DNA of 64,000 nucleotides from Copromyces sp. CBS 386.78 (Eukaryota; Ascomycota; Sordariomycetes; Sordariales; Sordariaceae), in the NCBI GenBank assembly GCA_030685235.1, contig MU839240.1, positions 1 to 64,000 on the forward strand, given 5' to 3'. Numbering within the stretch: the first letter of the stretch is position 1; every line of letters starts with the position of its first letter. Of this stretch, positions 43,552 to 53,559 are shown in pieces. Position numbers and translations under genes: made by a program. The notes below the pieces were generated by a model. It saw nothing but the letters and a program-made list of their open reading frames with translations. It ran no database searches and was not told the origin of the DNA.

Positions 43552-46271
43552 GCTGACTCTTCCCACAATTCTTTCTGTTTCAACATGAGTTCTCTCCAAG
43601 GCGTAGTGGACAATCCTCGCTCGTTCACAAAAACTTCGTTCGGGTGAAAACCTTGTGACAACAAGTACCTTGAAACTTTACGACGATGCTGACTGGATCC
43701 CCATTCGTTAAATACCCGTCCGTTGATGGCCAAGAGAACGGGTGCTGCCAACGAATGCCAGAGTAGAGGAAACGGGATATAGGGTGGACCTAGTGGCTGA
43801 GGCCCGACGATTGAAAGCAGACGACTGACAGTATTTGTTAAGCTCAACTCTACCGCTATGAGTAGTGACAATTGAGGTGATGACCGATCATAAGCTGTGT
43901 CCAGTATTGGCGAGAAGGATGGTTGCAGTGTTTCGTTGGTTTCGTAGCCCCCTTGTGTAATTTTCAGCGTCAAATAATCCGCAACTTTTGCCAGGACGGG
44001 AACGACACATTCGAGTGGTTCACAGTCGAGTGGTTCACAGCCATCCATGAGTAGCAGAGATTGTGAAAGACGTGAGCGTGCACCGTTTTTGCAATACAGA
44101 TACTCCAGCTGCAAATCCATGCCCACTATCACGGAAACCGCACTGAAGGTAGGATCTGATATCCGGAGCGGAGCCAGGTTCCATACATCGGGGTTGTTCA
44201 AAAATTCAACGACAGCCCGATGTAGGAATACGACCCTGGAGTGCTCTGGAAAATCTTCACATTTGTTTGTGAGCGGCGTGGATTGCAACCTCGAGGCTGA
44301 GGCGCGGGGACATTTTGCCCCCAGCGAGCACCAACAGACAAAGATTCCGGAGTAAGTTGTTGTACGACCCAAATGCCGACGAGGCTCTGCCTGTATAAGG
44401 CCGCCGCAGCGACTTCGCAGCCTTGCTACCATTACGGAACAAATCTTGCGTGCTTCGTGTATTGGAAAGCTTTCGAGTGGAACGTTTGACGTACAGTCCA
44501 TACCATTCCTGTCAAAACAAGCGAGTTCTATGGTCGGCATCCCATCATCATTTGATGACGCAAGGTGAATTATCTTCAAGGTCTTCGCCATCTGTTCGTG
44601 GTAACGACGGTCGACACTATTAAGCATGTGCATAAAGAGGCCCTCCAGTTCCGGTGGGAGGTCGTCGACTCGTCGGCACAGCTCTTCGACAGTGTCATGT
44701 GCCGCAAAACCATCTAGAACCGAATGACAAGCCAATATGACCCACAGAAAAACACCTGAAGCCTTCCCAATGATCCTATCCGTAATTGTGTTCGGGGATT
44801 GTTCGCCAGAGTCTCTAAGAACTTCCATGTAAGGGTGTGACCCCACGATGTCCTGTATGTACTCCGTAACGTCATTCCTCGTAAGATGTTCCATGTGAAG
44901 CTGGGGCGCGCGAGAGAAGGCATCGTAACAGATCGCTATAGGGCGGCTGGCGACGATGATTTTGATTGCCGAGTTGGAGCAGAGACCTTTGATGAACTTG
45001 ATCGCGTCATGAAAATTCCCTTCGAATTCGTCGAGTCCGTCGATGAACAAGCAGAATCGGCGTTTGGGTTGAAAGTTCTTTATCATGAATTCGGATGCGG
45101 CCTTCAGCTCTCCACTTGAGGGTGGTTCGGGCTTTTCATGAACGTTGGTCCGGACTTCTTGCCATAGCCTTGGCAGAGCTGAGGGTAAATATGAGGATTC
45201 AACCTCAAGAAGCTGATACAGGATTGCTCGAGAAAGTCCCTCAAGAGATTTCTGCTCTTGCGTTCCCAGTCCCCAGAAAAAGAAAGAACCGACTGTAAGT
45301 GGCAAGTCTCCTGCCCACTCATTCAATGGTGTCCTCGTGCTGGGGTTGTCAACGAGGTATTTCATCAGCGTGGACTTGCCGCTGCCAGCTTTGCCGCAAA
45401 TCCAGTACAAGCCTGTCCCCGATCGAAGCCATTCAGACAGATCGTCCCACTCGGCTTTCATTCCTTCCCTCTCGCAGGCGGGCTTCAGCGCCCATTGAAG
45501 AGTCTTGACGTGGGCAGGTTCAACACTGTCCTTTCTGTCACCCATGCAGCGGAACCATAGGCTTTTCAAGGCTCTATCTTGGTCCCGGGCCTCCTGGAGT
45601 ATGGCATTTCTTTCCAGGCGGTCGTCGCTTGCTTCTTGAAGAAGCGCCTTGGCGTGTTCCTTGTAGGTAAAGGCTATCTCGTGTCTTATCGTTGATGCCA
45701 ATAACGAGATGCCCCCCTCAGGGGACTGCCCGGGAACAAGGACGTCTAATTTGGAAGTGAAATAGGATAAGTCTTTGATCAGATCGTTGAACTTGTCTTT
45801 GTCCGTGATCACCCACTTCAACTTGCTCGAGATGGATGTGGTGGCCTTCCGTTGGTGAATTCGGGCTTGCATGGCATTGTAGTCTTCCATAAACTTTTCC
45901 ATGAGAGATCCCCCAATTGTCTGCCTCTGAGGTATGAGTGGATATGGAGGAGACGCCTCCGCCTGTTTCAAACCATATCGCTGTTGGAGGGAAGGAGTCT
46001 CGCTCAGGAGACGTATGATGCTGGAGAGTACCTGAGATACAGCTTCTCGGATGGTAGGGTTGTCGAGTCGTCGGTCATAGTCTTCATGAGGGAGACGCAT
46101 GCGGTCAGCCCATTGTAGTAGGACAGCTTTCTCAATATGAAGCTTGGCGTCCAGAAGATGGTAGTCGTGGCCGTAGGAACGATAAGTAGAGAAATACCCA
46201 AAAAGCTCAACACAGCTCTTGAATATGCCTGCCAGTCCAATCACACCCAAAGCCAAACCTACTGGCTCCAT
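42722..46271 (-). CDS. HeLo-NACHT NLR-like protein with C-terminal transmembrane anchor
   Basis: Complement(join(42722-43022, 43103-43175, 43247-46271)), 1132 aa. The N-terminus matches the HeLo domain of HET-S: MEPVGLALGVIGLAGIFKSC, FGYFSTYRSYGHDY, LKWVITDKDKFNDLIKDLSYF (about residues 1-215). The NACHT domain shows TGLYWICGKAGSGKST (P-loop about 293-301), CLFIDGLDEFEG (Walker B about 407-418) and IIVASRP. A helical/C-terminal region without recognisable ankyrin, WD40 or TPR repeats follows, and contains a poly-Thr tract from a (GTT)n microsatellite (43504-43552). Two short introns (71 and 80 nt) join it in frame to LDRIETKIRLYEKEIMAAIAERR and then to a tail ending in one membrane span, EILWWVLLLVIVAISMYMKLGF. 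Such STAND proteins control fungal allorecognition cell death. The membrane-anchored C-terminus is unusual. Confidence 0.9.
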
Positions 46272-48251
46272 GGTGTTATGAACACATGCGGTGAGCTGGG
46301 GTGTGGTTGTTGAGGGTTTGGGGTGACAGAGGGAAGTTGATCATGGAGCCACCGTCTCGACCCAGGAAAATCTGGTCGGCCCAACGTGATCAAGGAGAGG
46401 GGCTGAGTAAAGGTGGTATTGTTGGCGCAAGCAGTGACTAATTGTAACCAATGAGACGTAGTGAGGCTCTCGAGTCCCTTCATTCGTCCGGTGTTGAAGC
46501 CAAGATGCATAACAATCTGACGAACGGGAGGAGCTATTCCATTGGCGGAAGAAGCAAGAACCCAATGGGTTCCTTCCACTTGTCTGATGGTCAAAGGTCG
46601 TCGGCAGTTGTTCCTTCCTCAGCCGACCTGGAGAGCCGAATTACTTTGGTAATGACGCACTCTTGAAAACTCCCGTCTGTCGAGTCGCACACATTTGGAT
46701 TTTGAGTTGAAGGACGGAGCGTGTGATTGGAAGGAGTGAGGCAGGCCGGCGACAAGACACTACGACAGCTCTCACGCATCGCCTTCCCTTTTTTTTCCCC
46801 CTTTGCACCCTTTGACTCTCGCTGTGTCAAGGGAGTCTCGGACATTTTCCCCCATCAGCTACCTCCAGTCTTTTCAGAAATGTCGCGGTGCCAATCCAAC
46901 CAACGCGGCAGTGACCGGATGCTCAGAAATGCGCAATCGCCAACACCCCAAAGGATGGGCACGTCATCCTCAATTCCCGTCGAGCTTACCTCTGCAGCCG
47001 CGTCCAGCTCGAGGACGTCACGGCAACATGGAAATAGCATCCGTCAGCCCATGGGCAATTCAGAACTCGGCCGGAGGATGGCTGAGATTTCCGCATTGCC
47101 CATCTACGCCATAATGGTTCGACTTTTCTCATCGCTTCCTTGATTGCGATGACTTTTGACGGCCCAACAGAGGACGCCTTCGAAAGAAGCCCTCAGATGC
47201 CCAATTGCAGCCTGGAATGCTTGGGTCACGGGGAGCTGAAAGGCCCTTTTCGGATGCTGCCGGCTAGATACCTTAAGGTAAGCATCTTTTCCGCCCAATC
47301 GACTAGTCCCTTTCCAGTCTATTTTGTGCAGACATGCCGGGTGCCATCGCGAAGGTTTTAGGGGACCATGCCGCCGAATTGGGGTCTCCGCGCAAAAACC
47401 CCACTGGCCGCGTCCCCTGAAGTGACTCAAGTGAGATCCAAGCAGGACCCTGAACCCGACCCATTGGGGACCCCTGACCGTCGATGGATCTTTTTCGCTC
47501 CGATACCACCTACGTCACTAACGGACGATGTTTTTTATGTTTTCAAACTTTCAATCCGGGGATTTTTGATAGAATGGTCTAGACCCGACAGAGCCGCTTT
47601 TGGATTGTCGACATGGAAATGGTTCGCCCGTGACTGCCTCGCCAGTTTCTCCATGGGGACGGGGACACTGCCAGTAGTTCAACGCCGTTTAAGGCGTCCC
47701 TCTGGTTCGCATGTTCACCACCAGCTCCTCGCTCCGGCAGAAGGGCCCCTTCCGTCATAGTCGTACCTTCTCGAGACGCTGACATCGAGGGATACGGTGT
47801 TGGACTGCTGTCTTACCCATGTGGCCGGCGGTTCAACACCGCGGTTCTGTACCAGTTCGGTTAACGTCGCGGCCAACTCTGAGAAAAGATACCCGAAAAT
47901 GAACAACGAGAGGGGCCGATTTGAACTTACACCGAAGAGATCATCACTCACATGGCCTTTTGGTGGTTTGGTTGTCTCCTCTGCCATGGTTTTCAAGATT
48001 TCCGAAGCAGGAAATGTCGTATCTTCATCCGTCCTCTGGCTCACGATGCCGCGAAGTCGTCATAGCACCCGGTAGTACCTTGCGGTGTCGTCGCGGACGA
48101 TGGTGGCATATATAAATTGAGATGGTCGCAATGATGCCGAAAAATGGGATCAAATAAGCAGGTATCGGTCCTCAAAGCCCTAGGATCTCCGCCACTTCAT
48201 TCACCATCTACAGCCGTCCAAACAGACCAATAATCCAAAATATCTTCCAGC
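46272..48251. other. Intergenic; weak small-gene candidate
   Basis: A 2-kb region upstream of the NLR gene. A plus-strand frame from ATG 46880 (MSRCQSNQRGSDRML) to about 47120, then 47185-47280 (DAFERSPQMPNCSLECLGHG) and TCRVPSRRF after a GTAAGC...GTGCAG intron, could form a small gene. However, the first donor (GTTCGA) is poor and the second intron is itself open, so I do not call it. A TATATAAA box stands at 48109-48116, upstream of the gene at 48252. Confidence 0.3.
48109..48116 (+). promoter_or_regulatory. TATA box of the small gene at 48252
   Basis: An exact TATATAAA lies about 136 bp upstream of ATG 48252. With a pyrimidine/adenine-rich leader between them, this fits a core promoter for the small three-exon gene. 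It is a positional inference only. Confidence 0.4.
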
Positions 48252-48606
48252 ATGTCTAGCCCATCATCACCCCAATCAACAAAATCACCCCTCAGCCGCA
48301 TTCCGCCACATGTGCTGCAGATGATCGAAGGGACGTCCGGAGTTTCAAGTCATGGTCCTTACACCTCTCTCCTGAGGTGCAATGGTGAGATAACTGCTAG
48401 ACCCTCGTCACCGTCCTGATCCTTAATCTGTTTAGAGTTCTCCTGGGACGGGGCGAGCGCCAATTCTTACACTCCAATGGCTGGAACTTCTCCACGGGTA
48501 AGTAACATCACGTCTTAACTTGTTCAACCTGTTTAACCATTGACAGAACCCGTCTTCGATCATTACAAGTGCCACAAAGGGGTCGACGGTGAGGATTCGA
48601 CCTTGA
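48252..48606 (+). CDS. Small three-exon gene, 84-aa Ser/Thr/Pro-rich protein, unknown
   Basis: Exons 48252-48384, 48436-48497 and 48547-48606 join in frame to 84 aa, beginning MSSPSSPQSTKSPLSRIPPH and ending in GSTVRIRP. Both introns are textbook small fungal introns: GTGAGA...TTTAG (51 nt) and GTAAGT...GACAG (49 nt). Each splice is needed to keep the frame open. A TATA box lies 136 bp upstream. There is no signal peptide, membrane span or Cys pattern; it is Ser/Thr/Pro-rich and basic, probably disordered. I recognise no family. It lies between the NLR gene (divergent) and the pyrophosphatase gene. It could be a chance combination, but two correct introns plus a core promoter argue for a real gene. 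Confidence 0.5.
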
Positions 48607-49295
48607 TACCAGAAAAGTAGCACCAAACGCTGTGTAGCAGAAGATGCGGGTCGAAGCTTTTGCAGATCCTTTCAAGAGAGAGGTGGAATGGGAGAGACAT
48701 GATGAGGACTGATGAGGACGGATGATTTGGGTGCTAGGGGAAACGTCCCCGGCTTGCTGGATTTATTCGCATTTGCTTGGAGTTAGGTTGAATTGACATA
48801 CCCTTATACATCGTACCAGGCCCCTACTTCCTGGAGACATGTCAGCCACTCAGCTTCGTTGGGTCACAAGCAGGTGCTATCAGTCCCACTACGAGACCAG
48901 CAGAATCATCAATGGAATGAGGGTTGGACTCCCGAGTTTCAGTTAAATATCATCCAATCTGATCGAGGTGTGATATTCGGAAGTAAATGGTGGTGGTAAA
49001 TGACCAGTTACATCGTGAACCGCGTCTGGGGTTTCTGATAGGACACGCCTAAAGAACAGTGGTCATTGGCAAATCTTAGACCGCTGTAACCACTAAATCG
49101 CAGTGAAACAATGGGGATTCACAGGAAAAGCAAGTCTATGACGTAAACGAACAAGGACCAGCTCACAACCTTTTTCTAACCTCAACTTCAATCGCCTCCT
49201 CTCCACTCCTCCAGCATCTCAATGTAAACAAAACAAACACTTTGTCAAACCAGCCAACAGCTCATCAAGCAGCTTGAATAGCTCATCAACCCAAC
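48607..49295. other. Intergenic, pyrophosphatase promoter
   Basis: A 690-bp spacer; a CTTCAA/CTCCTC pyrimidine-rich leader (about 49170-49215) precedes the start at 49296. Nothing else is recognised. Confidence 0.4.
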
Positions 49296-50547
49296 ATGGC
49301 TTTCCTCCACCCCCCTCTGCTGGCCCAACACCATGACAAAGACAAAGACAACGATTCCGACAGTGACAGCGAATACACCCTCACCAAATCCGGCCAACCC
49401 TACACCACCTCTCACAAAATCTACTTCATCCGCAAACATGACCAAATCCCCATCTCCCCCTTCCACGACATCCCCCTCTTCCACGACAAGTCCAAACGGA
49501 TCTACAACATGGTCGTCGAAATCCCCCGCTGGTCCCAAGCCAAATTCGAAGTCTCCCGCTCCTTGCCCCTAAACCCCATAACCCAAGATACTTTATCCAA
49601 GACCCCCTCCTGCCCGCGCTTCGTCCCCAACCTCTTCCCTTACAAAGGCTACATCTGGAACTACGGCGCCCTCCCCCAGACCTGGGAATCGCCCCACCAT
49701 TCCCACCGGGACACTCCTGGAAAAAAGGGAGACAACGATCCCATCGACGCGTGCGAAATCGGTTCTCGCATATCCTACACGGGGGAGGTGAAGCGGGTTA
49801 AAGTTCTGGGCATACTGGGGTTGATAGATTCGGGAGAGACGGATTGGAAGGTGTTGGTGATTGATGTGCGCGACAAGCTGGCGGGGAAACTGGAGGACAT
49901 GGAGGATGTGAGGAAATACTGTCCGGGATTGCTGGATGCGACGAGGGATTGGTTTAGGTGGTATGGGGTGCCGGAGGGGAGGAGGCCTAATAAGTATGCG
50001 ATGGGTGGGCGGTGGAGGGGTAGGAAGTATGCGGAGGAGGTTATTAGCGAGTGTGAGGAGTTTTGGAGGGAGCTGGTGAAAGGAAAAGTGGAGGGGAGTA
50101 GGGATGTTTGTTTGTGAGTTTTTATACCTTGCCTGCCTGTCTGTCTGCCTGTCTGCCTGCTAGTCTGACCTGGTGTGGGTGTTGTCTGGGTTTGGGTTTG
50201 GCTAGGCGGCTTTGGCTGTAGCTTTGGCGTTGATGGGGGCTGCATTTGTTATTTATTGGTGACGATGCTGACAACTGTGTGATAGGAAAAACACCACGCT
50301 GGAAGGGACGCCGGGGAAGATGGATCCGAAAAGTGTCAAACTGCCGCCGAACGAGGATCTGCCGCCTGCGGAGATTGGTCAGGATTTGGAGGAGGTTGCG
50401 TATGTGGATAGGGAAAAGTCCGATGACGAAGACGAGGACGATGAGGAGGATGACCTGACGAACGACGACGACGACTGGGACGATTTAACCAACGATGTCG
50501 CTCTCAACGACCTGAAAACGATGAACATCAAATTGAATTATTGGTGA
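49296..50547 (+). CDS. Inorganic pyrophosphatase, family I, with acidic C-terminal tail
   Basis: Exons 49296-50113 and 50286-50547 give 359 aa. The family I soluble pyrophosphatase fold is clear: YTLTKSGQPYTTSHKIYFI, VVEIPRWSQAKFEVSRSLPLNPI, FVPNLFPYKGYIWNYGALPQTWE, GDNDPIDACEIG (metal-binding Asp cluster), LGILGLIDSGETDWKVLVIDV and CPGLLDATRDWFRWYGVPEGRRPNKYA. It hydrolyses PPi to two phosphates. The 172-nt intron (GTGAGT...GACAACTGTGTGATAG, with CTGCCTGTCTG repeats) joins Leu to KNTTLEGTPGKMDPKSVKL. The last exon then adds about 60 residues of very acidic tail (DDEDEDDEEDDLTNDDDDWDDLTND) that is not part of the catalytic fold. There is no mitochondrial presequence. It differs from the usual cytosolic enzyme in the acidic N-leader (DKDKDNDSDSDSE) and tail, so it is likely a paralogue. 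Confidence 0.9.
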
Positions 50548-50917
50548 TGGGGATGAGGATGCTTTGGGCAAGAGTTACGGGACGGACATCAACTTGACTT
50601 TGTGGTGATGGAAATTAGCATGTTTGGCAAGTTGTGGGAGCAGTTCGATGTTTTGGAGACTTCATGAGCTTGGTGTTTGGGCGTTTGGGTTTGTTTTCGG
50701 AATTATCTCCCCATCAAATCAACAACTGGAAAACAGCAAAGGATGGAAAACTAATACCAATATTTAATCTGATCAAAAATGTCACTCCTTCACCTCACGA
50801 TCACTGCTCCTTTTTGCACACCCACACAAAGCTCACCTTCGTTCACTCACTCTTCCGTCTTCTAGCCACCATCACCACCACTTCCAGACCAGTAAGTCCC
50901 CTCACCACTCACCTCCA

Positions 50918-52024
50918 ATGCAACAACTCCCCTGCGGCTGCCGCCGCGTCGGCCGACGCACCTGCATCGAGCCCAACTGCCTCAACGAAGCCGTAGAGTC
51001 CAAAAACGACCTTTACTTCTGCCCCATCGCCCGCGAGCGCAACCTTCGTCGCACGGGCGAGCCCGAGCTCTGTCCCGTCGAGCTGCCCGCCAACACTTGG
51101 ACGCAGATCAAACACACGGGGAGATGTGCTAGACACAAAAGGGAGATGGAGGAGAAGTTGCAGAGGGAGATGAAGAGGAAACAAAAAGAGGAGCAGAGGA
51201 GGAGGGAGTTGGAAAAAGAGAAGGAGATGAAGGAAAAGGAGGAGGAAAGGGAGAGGATGAGGGGTGGAAATAGAGGGACGGGGACGGGGACGGGGTTGGG
51301 ATTAATAAGGGAGGGGGTTGTTGAGAGGGGGAATGGGAGTGGGATGGACGTGGATGAATTCAAGCAAGAAGAAGAAGGAGAAGAAGAAAAATTGAGGCGA
51401 TTGTCCATGACGAAGGAAGAAAGGATGGAGTACGCAAAAAAACGATACACGGGCATCGAAGCCACAGGCAAAGTCCAAAAGGCAACGGAAATGCTGCAAG
51501 ATATGGTAGCAAAGGACTGGGAGGAAGAGGCCAGGCTTGGTGGCCCCGGGATGGCTGAAGCGGCCAAAGTTGCGGGAGCACGTAAAGTCTCGGAGATGCG
51601 ACTGCGTCTTGAGATGGAGGCCAGAGGTATTGCGGCGGGTTCAAAAAGCCCCATGTCCGCTAACAACCCTACGACCAGAAATGTATCCAGTAACTCCTTG
51701 TCCGTGTCCCGACCGAAACAGCCGGCACGGCCAGCTAGGGGTGCGGATGCGGGCGCGGGTTTCTATCAGGATCCCGGGACCCCCAGACCCGATCCTCTTG
51801 ATATCACCGGGACCCAAATGACGGGTAGCTGGTGGGGGCTGCCTGACATGACTAACCCCATCATTAGTTCGGCGGTGGCTAATGCTACAAGTACAGGTAG
51901 GAGTGTCTCCGGAGGTTCTGTGAACCGGGCCCGACCGTCGGCGGGAGGTGCGGATGAGGATGTTGAGGATGGGGTTAAAAGGAGGGTGGATGAGGCTGGG
52001 GATAATTTGTACGGTAGAGATTAG
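50918..52024 (+). CDS. Cys-rich N-terminus plus charged coiled-coil protein, unknown
   Basis: A single exon of 368 aa. The N-terminus carries a compact Cys cluster (CGCRRVGRRTCIEPNCLNEA, then YFCPIARE, ELCPVELP and GRCARHK), which could bind zinc. A long Lys/Glu/Arg-rich coiled coil follows (about residues 75-125: EEKLQREMKRKQKEEQRRRELE...). A Gly/Thr-rich hinge comes next, then an acidic helix and a disordered Ser/Pro/Gly C-terminal part. I do not recognise a family and assign no function. It is parallel to the pyrophosphatase gene, 370 bp downstream, and 213 bp upstream of the tRNA-Pro gene. Confidence 0.65.
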   Translation: MQQLPCGCRRVGRRTCIEPNCLNEAVESKNDLYFCPIARERNLRRTGEPELCPVELPANTWTQIKHTGRCARHKREMEEKLQREMKRKQKEEQRRRELEKEKEMKEKEEERERMRGGNRGTGTGTGLGLIREGVVERGNGSGMDVDEFKQEEEGEEEKLRRLSMTKEERMEYAKKRYTGIEATGKVQKATEMLQDMVAKDWEEEARLGGPGMAEAAKVAGARKVSEMRLRLEMEARGIAAGSKSPMSANNPTTRNVSSNSLSVSRPKQPARPARGADAGAGFYQDPGTPRPDPLDITGTQMTGSWWGLPDMTNPIISSAVANATSTGRSVSGGSVNRARPSAGGADEDVEDGVKRRVDEAGDNLYGRD

Positions 52025-52236
52025 GCAGATAGTTCGGTAGAATAGTTAGTGAAGTCAGGTGCTCAAAGTTTTGGTGGAGATGAAAAGGTGATAATAGAGA
52101 AGACGGTATATTCCAGAGGTTGTTGTAGAGGACCGCAAATAATGCACTGGAGTAATATCTCTTTTTGGGCGGTCTGCGCTCGCTTCCATGGGTTATGTAA
52201 GACTAGGTTGCGGGCACTATAAATATCCAATAACAA

Positions 52237-52326
52237 GGGCCGCTGGTCTAGTGGTATGATTCTCGCTTAGGGTTCAATCCTGAGCATTCTTGCGAGAGGT
52301 CCCGGGTTCAATCCCCGGGTGGCCCC
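52237..52326 (+). tRNA. tRNA-Pro (AGG) with 18-nt intron
   Basis: Acceptor GGGCCGC (52237-52243) pairs with GTGGCCC (52319-52325), discriminator C52326. Anticodon AGG is at 52269-52271. Removing 52273-52290 leaves the loop TTAGGGT and the stem CTCGC/GCGAG. The T-arm is CCCGGGTTCAATCCCCGGG-type. A run of T (52328 onward) follows as terminator. Confidence 0.93.
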
Positions 52327-53559
52327 ATTTTTTTTCAGTCTCATTTTTTTTAACTCTCCCATGTTGTTCTTTTTCTTTTGCGTTCTGTTTTTGTCTTTTG
52401 CGTTCTTTTATCTGACTATTTGTCTCGAGCAGTTAGGTATTCTGTAGGCTTTGTTTTTTTTGTGCCAGGTAGGAAGCGAGCTATGTGGGACATGGTATAC
52501 AGGACCTATAAAGCAATGTTGGATAATAACGACGATAATTATGTATAATGGCAACAAGTACAAGTAAAAACAGATAATGCAAACCTTTGATGACTTTGAA
52601 ATTTTGATATTTCGCATCCGGGCATTAAGTTCTCACTCTTCAGACCGCCGGTTAAGCTACATACATACAGTTTCTATAGTAACTAACACCACCTTCCATC
52701 TTATATCGCCTTCTTACTATCACCAACATCACTCCCCTCCGCTCCGCATCCACGTCCTTTCCTTTTCATCCATTATTAACCACATTCACATCACAAAATA
52801 ACCACCACCCCAGTCACAACCAACCCCAACAAAATCAGCATCGCGCAATCAACCATCAAAGGCAACTCAACAATGCAAATTCCAAAAGCCACAAGCCACA
52901 AGCCACTAGCCAAATAAAGAGAGGGGAAAAAAAAAAAAAAAAAGGAGGGAAAAAAAAACATACAACACCAGGGATTCGCTGGTCGTCACCGACCCAACTA
53001 CTAGTCTGGCCCTCACTGGCTTATCTATGGGAGAGCGGACGGGATCCCGAGTTTTCCAGTGGGTATGGTCGTATGTGCTCTTATCTACTTCAGCAAGTGG
53101 TTATAATGCTGCGGTATTCGGTCCGAATAGTGTGAGAGGGTGGGAACATGACGGATTATGGTTTTGGCGACGGTGTTGGTGATGGCGACGGTGATGGTGA
53201 TGGTGATGGTGAGTGATGGTGATCGTGTTGGTTAACATTGGTGTTGGTGACGGTGACGGTGTTGGTGATGGTGATGGTAATGGTGGACAAGTCAACGCGG
53301 TGACGACAACATGTCACAAAAAAAACGGGCTGCATCCATCCAATATAGGTACATCATTGACATTAACGCTGAGAAACATCATGTTCGCTATGGTATCTGG
53401 TATCCAAAAAGCAGCAAGCAAGCAAGCAAGCAGGCTAGGTAGGTAGGTAGGTAGGTAGGTATATACAGCTGACTCCTCTCCTCCCACCCACCCCCTCTCC
53501 TCAACAACAACAACAACAACAAGGGCAACAACAAGGATATATCCAAATCCAAGTCCAAA
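52327..53559. other. Low-complexity spacer with several microsatellites
   Basis: The spacer before the 3' end of the minus-strand gene. It contains a poly-A block (about 52927-52945), a (GGTGAT)n-like tract (53160-53285), (GCAA)n followed by (GGTA)n at about 53412-53462, and (CAA)n at about 53502-53521. No gene is supported. Confidence 0.6.

Noticed and set aside
47715..48044. Minus-strand frame with intron-like GTAAGT...CTCAG
   Set aside because: It looked gene-like (MSQRTDEDTT...) but has no ATG in frame; the frame begins at GTG and meets a stop upstream. It also overlaps the promoter of the better-supported gene at 48252.
53160..53285. Repeated GGTGAT units as a possible CRISPR-like or coding repeat
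   Set aside because: A simple microsatellite without spacers; CRISPR is not expected in a fungal nucleus.
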